Assembly (NCBI GenBank): GCA_902494295.1
Contig: CABUSL010000051.1
Location: forward strand, 1-11,900
Direction: 5' to 3'
Length of the DNA: 11,900 bases
Source: an uncultured Collinsella sp.
GTDB lineage: Bacteria; Actinomycetota; Coriobacteriia; Coriobacteriales; Coriobacteriaceae
Shown: one piece after another, positions 6,396 through 11,900 of the stretch
Layout of the letters: each line of letters begins with the position of its first letter
How positions within the stretch are numbered: the stretch's first letter is position 1
Program-made: the position numbers and the translations under genes
The notes under the pieces: generated by a model
What the model was told of the DNA's origin: nothing
The model's input: the letters and a program-made list of their open reading frames with translations, nothing else
Databases searched by the model: none

Positions 6396-8036
6396 ATGAT
6401 CGAAATCACCCAAGTCAACGCGTCGCTCGATGAAGCCGGCGATGAAAATGCCTGCCTCATTGTTGGCAAGCGAGTCGCCAAGCGCGTCCTACGTTGCAAG
6501 GACTCCGAGATCAAGTCCATCGAGCTCCACCGCAAGTCAATCGACGCTCGCAAAAAACGAGACGTCCATTTTATCCTGAGCTTTCGTGTTGAGCTGACCA
6601 GTCCCCACCTCGAGCGAGAGGCGGTCGACAGCGTTTCCGAACGTGACCGCTCGCACGTACGCGCGATAGATGACGATGAGCCTTCATTCCCCTTCCCCGT
6701 TTCCGGCGCACCCAAAGAGCGCCCCGTCGTCATCGGTGCCGGATGCGCCGGCCTTTTCGCCGCACTCACCCTTGCCGAAGCAGGTCTTAAGCCCTTGCTC
6801 ATCGAGCGCGGCGACCCGGCATTTCGCCGCTCGCATGCGATCGACCTCTTTCTAAAGGAGCGCATCCTCGACCCCGAGAGTAATATCCAGTTTGGTCTGG
6901 GCGGCGCGGGGACCTTCTCGGACGGCAAGCTCAATACAGGAACAAAAAATCCCGCCCATCGCCTTATCCTCGAAACCTTCGTCGAGGCGGGTGCGCCCCG
7001 CGATATTCTGTGGGATGCCAAGCCGCACATTGGCTCCGACATCCTTCCCACGGTTGTCACCGCTATATCGCAGCGCATCGAGCAGCTCGGAGGTGTCGTC
7101 CGTTATCGAACAAAGCTCGTCGACATTCACATCGACGCGTCTGGCGCCATTACCGGTATTGATGTCCAATCGTCCCAAGACGCCGCTTGCGAGCCAATCG
7201 AGACAAAGCACCTCATCCTCGCCTGCGGGCATTCTGCTCGCGATATTTTTGAGCTCCTTAAGGACCACAACGTGGCCCTCGCACAAAAGACCTTTGCCAT
7301 GGGCGTTCGCATCGAGCATCCGCAGCGCGACATCGATCGAGCCCAATATGGAGCCTCGGCGGGACATCCAGCGCTCGGGGCGGCCCCTTACAAACTTGTT
7401 GCCCATCTTCCCAACGGCCGCAGCGTGTTCTCGTTTTGCATGTGCCCCGGCGGGCAGGTTGTCGCTGCCTCTTCCGAGCAGGGCCACCTGTGCGTCAACG
7501 GCGCTAGCCTCAATGCCCGCGACGGACGCAACGCAAATGCCGCCCTGCTCGTTAACGTCACGCCTGAGGACCTTCCCAACGATGACCCGCTCGCCGGCAT
7601 CGAGCTCCAGCGTGCCTGCGAGGCGGCCGCCTATCGCCTGGGCGGCTCCAACTGGAACGCACCGGCACAACTCGTCGGAGATTTCCTCGCAGGACGTGCC
7701 AGCAAGGCGCCCGGAAAGGTAAAGCCCACCTATCCGCTTGGTGTGACCTGGACGGCAATTGACGAAGCTCTGCCGCAGCATATCGTCGAGTCGCTCCGCC
7801 TGGGACTTCCCCTACTCGGAAAAAAGCTACGAGGCTACGACCGCCCCGATGCCGTTCTTACCGGCGTGGAGACTCGTTCGAGCTCACCGGTTACTGTCAC
7901 CCGAGACCGAACGTGCCATGCCGTGTCGACCCCGGGTCTCTACCCTTGTGGTGAGGGAGCTGGATATGCTGGCGGCATCATGAGCGCGGCCACCGACGGC
8001 ATCCGTTGTGCCGAAGCCCTGATTGCAGACCTCTAA
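6396..8036 (+). CDS. COG2509-type FAD-dependent dehydrogenase (uncharacterised family)
   Basis: This 546-residue soluble protein resembles the uncharacterised FAD-dependent dehydrogenases of COG2509; substrate and partner are not known. Residues 1 to about 100 form a small N-terminal domain containing the typical KSIDARKKRDVHFIL (47-61). The dinucleotide-binding motif VIGAGCAGLFAALTLAEAG is at 112-130. The family stretch FGLGGAGTFSDGKLNTGTKN lies at 166-185, and the C-terminal FAD contact YPCGEGAGYAGGIMSAATDG starts at 516. All are intact. The ATG at 6396 is chosen because AAGGAG sits six bases before it; upstream in-frame starts lie within the preceding gene. It is on the same strand as the mrp-HI0933 pair, but a TATAAT and a strong hairpin in the 80-base gap suggest at least partly separate transcription. 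It ends at a convergent terminator. Confidence 0.9.
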   Translation: MIEITQVNASLDEAGDENACLIVGKRVAKRVLRCKDSEIKSIELHRKSIDARKKRDVHFILSFRVELTSPHLEREAVDSVSERDRSHVRAIDDDEPSFPFPVSGAPKERPVVIGAGCAGLFAALTLAEAGLKPLLIERGDPAFRRSHAIDLFLKERILDPESNIQFGLGGAGTFSDGKLNTGTKNPAHRLILETFVEAGAPRDILWDAKPHIGSDILPTVVTAISQRIEQLGGVVRYRTKLVDIHIDASGAITGIDVQSSQDAACEPIETKHLILACGHSARDIFELLKDHNVALAQKTFAMGVRIEHPQRDIDRAQYGASAGHPALGAAPYKLVAHLPNGRSVFSFCMCPGGQVVAASSEQGHLCVNGASLNARDGRNANAALLVNVTPEDLPNDDPLAGIELQRACEAAAYRLGGSNWNAPAQLVGDFLAGRASKAPGKVKPTYPLGVTWTAIDEALPQHIVESLRLGLPLLGKKLRGYDRPDAVLTGVETRSSSPVTVTRDRTCHAVSTPGLYPCGEGAGYAGGIMSAATDGIRCAEALIADL

Positions 8037-8062
8037 CGCACGAATTCCAGTGCGCAAAAGAC

Positions 8063-8098
8063 ACAGGCCCCGAGCTCCACAGGGAACTCGGGGCCTGT
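8063..8098. terminator. Bidirectional intrinsic terminator between convergent genes
   Basis: ACAGGCCCCGAG (8063-8074) and CTCGGGGCCTGT (8087-8098) form a perfect 12-base-pair stem around a 12-base loop. On the plus strand it is followed by TCGCTATTTCTT; on the minus strand by GTCTTTTGC. It therefore can end both the COG2509 gene (stop at 8036) and uvrB (stop at 8102), although neither U-tract is long. Confidence 0.85.
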
Positions 8099-8101
8099 TC
8101 G

Positions 8102-10342
8102 CTATTTCTTAAACCGTGCGCCCTGGCGTTTTCTGCCCGATGCGAAAGTGGAACCCTTGCGGGCCTGTGAACGTAAGCGCTCGATCGTCTCGTCCTCAGA
8201 CGCGCCCTCGAGCATCGCCCGAATCTGAACGACGGCATCGCGCAGGCGCGCCGCCTCCTCAAAGTCCATGGCGGCAGAAGCGTTACGCATATCCTCTTCC
8301 ATGGATTCGACAATCCGCACAAGCTCGTCATGCGGCAGTTCTTCCAACTGCTCCGCAAGTGTCTGCTCGGGCGCCACCGTTTCCGGCACACCGCCCTCGC
8401 CCGACTCATCGGGCGTATAGAATGCGCCATGGCCAAGAGAGTCGCCCTTCGAGCGTCCCTTGGAGCCCACAGTTTTTTCGGCCTCGGCAATAAAACTTGA
8501 GATGTCGTTGATGGCCTTGCGCACCGTCTTGGGCACAATGCCATGTTCTTCGTTATATGCCATCTGAATCTCGCGACGGCGCTGCGTCTCCTCGATGGCC
8601 TCTTTCATCGAATCGGTCACAACGTCTGCGTACATGATGACTTCGCCATCGGCGTTACGGGCCGCACGGCCAATCGTCTGAATCAGCGAACGGCGGTTGC
8701 GCAAGAAGCCTTCCTTATCGGCATCGAGAATTGCCACCAGTGAGACCTCGGGAAGATCCAAGCCCTCGCGAAGCAGGTTGATGCCAACGAGAACATCGAT
8801 CTTGCCCTCGCGCAGCGTTCGCAGGATCTCGACACGGTCCATTGTCGCCGTATCAGAGTGCATGTAATTGACCTTAATGCCCGCGTCGAGCAGATGGTCG
8901 GTCAGGTCTTCGGCCATGCGCTTGGTCAACGTGGTCACCAGCACGCGCTCCTTGCGGGCAACGCGCTCGCGAATCTCGTCCTCAAGATCGTCAATCTGGC
9001 CGCGAACTGGACGCACGTCAATCTTGGGGTCGAGCAGGCCGGTCGGACGAATAATCTGCTCCACGTCGTTTTGGCTCACCCGTAGCTCGTAGTCGCCCGG
9101 CGTGGCCGAAACATAGATAAACTGGGGGATCCTTGCCTCAAACTCATCGAAACGAAGCGGGCGGTTATCGAGCGCCGAGGGCAGGCGAAAACCGTGTTCC
9201 ACCAGCGTCACCTTACGCGAGCGGTCACCTTCGTGCATGCCGCGAATCTGCGGCACCGTCACATGGCTCTCATCGATGATGCAGAGCATATCCTTGGGAA
9301 AGTAATCGATTAGGGTAAACGGCGGCTCACCCGGCTTGCGACCGTCCAGATGACGCGAGTAGTTCTCGATGCCGTTGCAAAAGCCCATCGTCTCGAGCAT
9401 CTCAAGATCATAATCGGTACGCTGCTGCAGACGCTGCGCCTCGAGCAACTTGTCGGTCGCCTTGAGCTCCGCCACGCGCTTCTCGCACTCTTCGCTGATC
9501 GATTTCAGAGCCGCCTTGACCTTCGGCTTCTCGGTCACGTAGTGCGATGCCGGCCATACGGGAATGGCCTCGTACTCACGAAGCATCTCACCGGTGACCT
9601 CATCGATCTCGGCAATCAGCTCGACCTCGTCGCCAAAGAACTCAAACCGCAACGGATGCTCGGCATAAGGCGGATACACGTCAACAACATCGCCGCGCAC
9701 GCGGAACGTGCCACGTGCCAGGTCATAGTCATTGCGATCATATTGAATGTCGATAAGTGCATGGATAAAGTCATCGCGCTCGAGCGGCACCTTCTTGTCG
9801 ACGTTTGGAGCCAGACCCGCATAGTCCTCAGGAGAGCCAATGCCATAGATACACGAGACCGATGCGACAACGATCACATCACGTCGAGAGAGCAGTGACG
9901 CGGTCGCCTGATGGCGCAGCATCTCGACCTCTTCGTTAATCGAGGAGTCTTTCTCGATATATGTATCGCTTTGCGGCACATACGCCTCGGGCTGATAGTA
10001 GTCGTAGTACGAGACGAAGTAGACCACAGCGTTGTTGGGAAAGAACTCTTTGAGCTCGCTCGCAAGCTGAGCAGCGAGCGTTTTATTGGGGGCCATGACC
10101 AGCGTCGGCTTTCCCAGGGCCTCAATAGTCTTTGCCATCGTGAAGGTCTTGCCCGAACCAGTCACGCCCAGCAAAACCTGATAGCGGTCTCCGTCCCTCA
10201 CGCCCCGCACAAGTGACTCAATGGCCTTAGGCTGGGAACCAGCGGGCTCGTATGGAGACACGACCTTAAACGGCACATCAGCGCCCTCAACGCCAAAGCG
10301 CTTAAGTTCACCACCAACGCGTTCTACTTCAAATTCCGCCAT
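8102..10342 (-). CDS. uvrB: UvrB, excinuclease ABC subunit B
   Basis: UvrB is the helicase-like subunit that receives damaged DNA from UvrA, verifies the lesion with its beta-hairpin and recruits UvrC. The 746-residue product shows Walker A GVTGSGKT at 59-66, the beta-hairpin start YYDYYQPEAYVP at 112-123, CIIDESH (Walker B) ending at 360, YVSATPG, the C-terminal helicase motifs including GINLLREGLDLPEVSLV and QTIGRAARN, and a UVR motif around DFEEAARLRD near 693-702 that contacts UvrC or UvrA. It is longer than the usual 660-690 residues because of a Gly/Glu-rich linker before the UVR motif and a basic C-terminal tail ending in KRQGARFKK. The ATG at 10342 follows AGGAG by five bases; an in-frame ATG at 10363 has no ribosome site and coincides with the expected transcript start of a TATACT element. 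It follows the transglycosylase gene by 51 bases. Confidence 0.98.
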   Translation of the reverse strand: MAEFEVERVGGELKRFGVEGADVPFKVVSPYEPAGSQPKAIESLVRGVRDGDRYQVLLGVTGSGKTFTMAKTIEALGKPTLVMAPNKTLAAQLASELKEFFPNNAVVYFVSYYDYYQPEAYVPQSDTYIEKDSSINEEVEMLRHQATASLLSRRDVIVVASVSCIYGIGSPEDYAGLAPNVDKKVPLERDDFIHALIDIQYDRNDYDLARGTFRVRGDVVDVYPPYAEHPLRFEFFGDEVELIAEIDEVTGEMLREYEAIPVWPASHYVTEKPKVKAALKSISEECEKRVAELKATDKLLEAQRLQQRTDYDLEMLETMGFCNGIENYSRHLDGRKPGEPPFTLIDYFPKDMLCIIDESHVTVPQIRGMHEGDRSRKVTLVEHGFRLPSALDNRPLRFDEFEARIPQFIYVSATPGDYELRVSQNDVEQIIRPTGLLDPKIDVRPVRGQIDDLEDEIRERVARKERVLVTTLTKRMAEDLTDHLLDAGIKVNYMHSDTATMDRVEILRTLREGKIDVLVGINLLREGLDLPEVSLVAILDADKEGFLRNRRSLIQTIGRAARNADGEVIMYADVVTDSMKEAIEETQRRREIQMAYNEEHGIVPKTVRKAINDISSFIAEAEKTVGSKGRSKGDSLGHGAFYTPDESGEGGVPETVAPEQTLAEQLEELPHDELVRIVESMEEDMRNASAAMDFEEAARLRDAVVQIRAMLEGASEDETIERLRSQARKGSTFASGRKRQGARFKK

Positions 10343-10367
10343 GGATACTCCTAACTCGTACATCTGC

Positions 10368-10373
10368 AGTATA
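10368..10373 (-). promoter_or_regulatory. Possible -10 element for uvrB
   Basis: The minus strand reads TATACT, five of six to TATAAT, inside CTGC-N7-GCAG (10364-10378). Initiation near 10361 would leave a leader of about 18 bases with the AGGAG site. The -35 region (TAGGAC at a 17-base spacing) is poor. I see no SOS box here. uvrB may also be read from the coaE promoter. Confidence 0.3.
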
Positions 10374-10393
10374 CGCAGGCGGTGGGCTTAGTC

Positions 10394-10975
10394 CTATACG
10401 AACCGATCGGGATAGAGAGTCTTATATCGAACCCAGGCATTATTGACGCGAATCAGATAAGCCTGAGTTTCAGGGAAGGTAATCGCATTATGGAGTGACG
10501 TGTTCTGCTGCGCCCATCCGTCGACATTGCCCATACCAGCGTTATAGGCGGCGATGGCACTATCCGTCGACCCGTTGAAATAGGCGAGAAGATACGAGAG
10601 GTATGCGCAGCCAAACTCGATATTCGTAGCCGGATCGTTAAGATTGTCGACCGAATACTCCCCTCCGTCGACAAGGCCCTTGGCGATCATGTCCTGGGCA
10701 GTCTCGGGCATCAGCTGCATCAATCCCTGAGCACCCTGATTCGACTCGGCCTCGGGATCCCAATTCGATTCCGACTTAATGACAGCGCACACCAGATACG
10801 GATCCAGATTATGCGAAATACTGGATTGCTTTACATACGCCTCGTAGTCAATCGGATACAGCGGCTTAAAGAAAGCGGCAGGAGCACACGAGTAGACGAG
10901 CGAAATAAGGCCGAAGACGAACACAACGGCAAGTGGCGCCACACGATACCACGTAAAGAAACGTGCCTTAGGCAT
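10394..10975 (-). CDS. Membrane-anchored SLT-type lytic transglycosylase
   Basis: The 193-residue protein has a short basic N-terminus (K3, R5), one hydrophobic segment at 11-30, and a soluble-lytic-transglycosylase (goose-lysozyme-like) domain that should act outside the membrane. There it would cleave the MurNAc-GlcNAc bond of peptidoglycan with formation of 1,6-anhydroMurNAc. The catalytic Glu is Glu69 in IKSESNWDP. The family motifs GAQGLMQLMPETA (81-93) and AIAAYNAGMGNV (140-151) are intact. The segment ends LVYSC (Cys30), a near-lipobox with Tyr at an unusual place, so lipoprotein processing is possible but not shown. The ATG lies inside the end of coaE (8-base overlap), and its site AAGGAGGAGG is also within coaE, indicating translational coupling. 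The product resembles the small SLT proteins found beside coaE in Gram-positive genomes. No LysM or SH3 wall-binding domain is present. Confidence 0.92.
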   Translation of the reverse strand: MPKARFFTWYRVAPLAVVFVFGLISLVYSCAPAAFFKPLYPIDYEAYVKQSSISHNLDPYLVCAVIKSESNWDPEAESNQGAQGLMQLMPETAQDMIAKGLVDGGEYSVDNLNDPATNIEFGCAYLSYLLAYFNGSTDSAIAAYNAGMGNVDGWAQQNTSLHNAITFPETQAYLIRVNNAWVRYKTLYPDRFV

Positions 10976-11609
10976 CGGCCTCCTCCTTATCCGGAGTATC
11001 TATAAACCCGTGGCATGCAAGCCATGAGTCAAGCTGCTCAAAGAGCGAATTATCGGCTGCCGAATTATCAATCACCGTTGTAGCGAGATTGCACAGCGCA
11101 GACTCTTCGGGCTGGCAAGCAGAACGGGCATCGAAATCAGATGGCTCCATGCCACGTTGAATAGCGCGCTCGCGACGAACTGACAAAGGGGCGCTAATGA
11201 CCAGAATTTCATCAGCCAAGCCAAATGCATCCTCAAAACCAGTCGGAGCTGAAACCTCGACCACCGCAAAGGGATAACGGGGAGATGAAACCGTACAACA
11301 AACCGGATCGAGAATCCTAAGCGAAAGCTGTTCAATCAGAACGGGATGCACGATGCCATTGAGCCGTGCGACCGAATCAGGAGAAGCGAAAGCTCGAGAA
11401 GCGAGGATACTGCGGCGAATGCCGCCTTCCTCATCCAAAATGTCCCAACCGAATTCATCCGCGAGAGCATTGACGATATCAGAGCCCGGCACATACAGCG
11501 ATTTTGCAAGCTCATCCAGATCGATAAGCATAGCGCCACGAGATTCGAAATAGCGGCAGGCAGTCGACTTACCCGAAGCAATATTGCCCAAGACAAATAC
11601 GGTAAACAT
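10968..11609 (-). CDS. coaE: Dephospho-CoA kinase
   Basis: CoaE carries out the last step of coenzyme A synthesis, ATP-dependent phosphorylation of the 3'-hydroxyl of dephospho-CoA, in the cytoplasm. The 213-residue product has the P-loop GNIASGKST at 8-16, the following LIDLDELAKSLY (29-39; usually a D-A-D core), the NGIVHPVL segment, and the C-terminal TVIDNSA motif. The length is normal (about 200). The family's PLLFE segment is altered to SAPTGFE, so the sequence is somewhat divergent but no essential P-loop residue is lost. ATG at 11609 is preferred over the adjacent TTG at 11612 because GGAGG then sits five bases upstream. It is the first gene of the probable coaE-transglycosylase-uvrB transcription unit. 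Confidence 0.9.
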   Translation of the reverse strand: MFTVFVLGNIASGKSTACRYFESRGAMLIDLDELAKSLYVPGSDIVNALADEFGWDILDEEGGIRRSILASRAFASPDSVARLNGIVHPVLIEQLSLRILDPVCCTVSSPRYPFAVVEVSAPTGFEDAFGLADEILVISAPLSVRRERAIQRGMEPSDFDARSACQPEESALCNLATTVIDNSAADNSLFEQLDSWLACHGFIDTPDKEEADA

Positions 11610-11637
11610 CAAGCCCTCCCTAACGCCAATGCGAGTA

Positions 11638-11668
11638 ATTATCGCTCAAATAAACTAGATGGACTCAA
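11638..11668 (-). promoter_or_regulatory. Putative promoter of coaE
   Basis: On the minus strand, TTGAGT (11668-11663; TTGA matches TTGACA) and GATAAT (11643-11638; five of six) are 19 bases apart, slightly wide. The -10 lies inside an imperfect inverted repeat GCGA-G-TAATTA-TCGC (11631-11645), a possible operator. Transcription would start near 11631, about 20 bases before the coaE ATG. Confidence 0.4.
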
Positions 11669-11739
11669 AAAACAGCCAAACAGTAAGAGCGCATACGGGG
11701 AAGCTAGGTCCCAAAGCACAACATGTATATAACGCAAAA

Positions 11740-11767
11740 AAGGGGGAGGCCGCGAGGCCTCCCCCTT
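11740..11767 (-). terminator. Intrinsic terminator of the rRNA operon
   Basis: Two 12-base arms (AAGGGGGAGGCC and GGCCTCCCCCTT on the plus strand) pair perfectly around the loop GCGA. On the minus strand a run of six T follows (11741-11736). It is the right direction and place to end transcription after the 5S gene, and it separates the rRNA operon from the coaE unit that points the same way. Confidence 0.9.
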
Positions 11768-11800
11768 CTCAGTTCAAGCGCACGGCTCGGTGCCGTCCAC

Positions 11801-11900
11801 CGGTCAGCGGCGCCCTGGCCTCCCACGGGCTGACCCCGCAGTACTCTCGGCGCGATGGGGCTTAGCTTCCGGGTTCGGAACGGGACCGGGCGTGCCCCCC
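11801..11900 (-). rRNA. rrf: 5S ribosomal RNA (5' end outside window)
   Basis: The minus strand contains the conserved 5S segments CCGAACCCGGAAGCTAAGCCCC (here split: CCGAACCCGGAAG then CTAAGCCCC), CGCGCCGAGAGTACTGCGGGG, and the 3' part GGGAGGCCAGGGCGCCGCTGACC. Aligned by eye to E. coli 5S, about 19 bases of the 5' end, including one side of helix I, lie beyond the window. The 3' end is placed near 11801 where GCTGACC would pair with the missing 5' end. It is uncertain by a few bases. It is the last gene of an rRNA operon entering from the right. Confidence 0.93.

Noticed and set aside
6852..7781. Minus-strand open frame (309 codons) opposite the COG2509 gene
   Set aside because: It is an antisense shadow with no recognised motif; the sense gene has intact FAD motifs over the whole stretch.
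11782..11796. Small hairpin ACGGC-TCGGT-GCCGT just after the 5S 3' end
   Set aside because: It has only five base pairs. It could be part of rRNA trailer processing, but too little supports a separate feature.
11659..11865. Small plus-strand open frame running through the rRNA terminator and 5S gene
   Set aside because: It crosses structural RNA and a terminator hairpin on the opposite strand, so coding is implausible.

Overview
The window reads as ordinary chromosomal core sequence from a high-GC Gram-positive bacterium, most probably a coriobacterium (Actinomycetota; Collinsella-like). This placement is inference. It rests on protein style, GC content of roughly 55-65% in the coding parts, strong AGGAGG-type ribosome binding sites, and an SOS-box-like site of the Gram-positive/actinobacterial kind in front of uvrA. 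No mobile element, CRISPR array, tRNA or integration scar was seen.

Layout. Positions 1-1720 (minus strand) hold the N-terminal 573 codons of uvrA, cut by the window edge. A 193-base divergent spacer (1721-1913) carries the uvrA promoter with an SOS-box-like site, and the leader of a plus-strand gene for an LTA-synthase-type membrane phosphotransferase (1914-4067). After a 145-base spacer with a probable promoter comes a plus-strand block: an Mrp/NBP35 iron-sulfur carrier ATPase (4213-5043), a directly abutting HI0933/BaiN-like flavoprotein (5044-6315), and, after an 80-base spacer with a TATAAT and a strong hairpin, a COG2509-type FAD dehydrogenase (6396-8036). A bidirectional-looking terminator (8063-8098) separates it from the convergent minus-strand cluster. 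In order of transcription that cluster is coaE (11609-10968), a lytic transglycosylase overlapping coaE by 8 bases (10975-10394), and uvrB (10342-8102). At the right edge the minus-strand 5S rRNA gene (about 11801-11900, 5' end cut) and its intrinsic terminator (11740-11767) mark the end of an rRNA operon that runs into the window.

How the genes relate. UvrA and UvrB are the damage-recognition pair of nucleotide excision repair, but here they lie about 6.4 kb apart under apparently different control. uvrA has its own promoter with an SOS-like box, whereas uvrB is downstream of coaE and a cell-wall lytic enzyme. The mrp-flavoprotein-flavoprotein block could be a redox unit, but nothing in the sequence proves shared function. 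The LTA-synthase-like gene stands alone.

I do not see an undescribed multi-gene system. The points most worth a second look are the uvrA SOS-like site, the variant HI0933 protein with a charged insert, the mrp-flavoprotein block with a promoter/hairpin leader, and the coaE-transglycosylase overlap.
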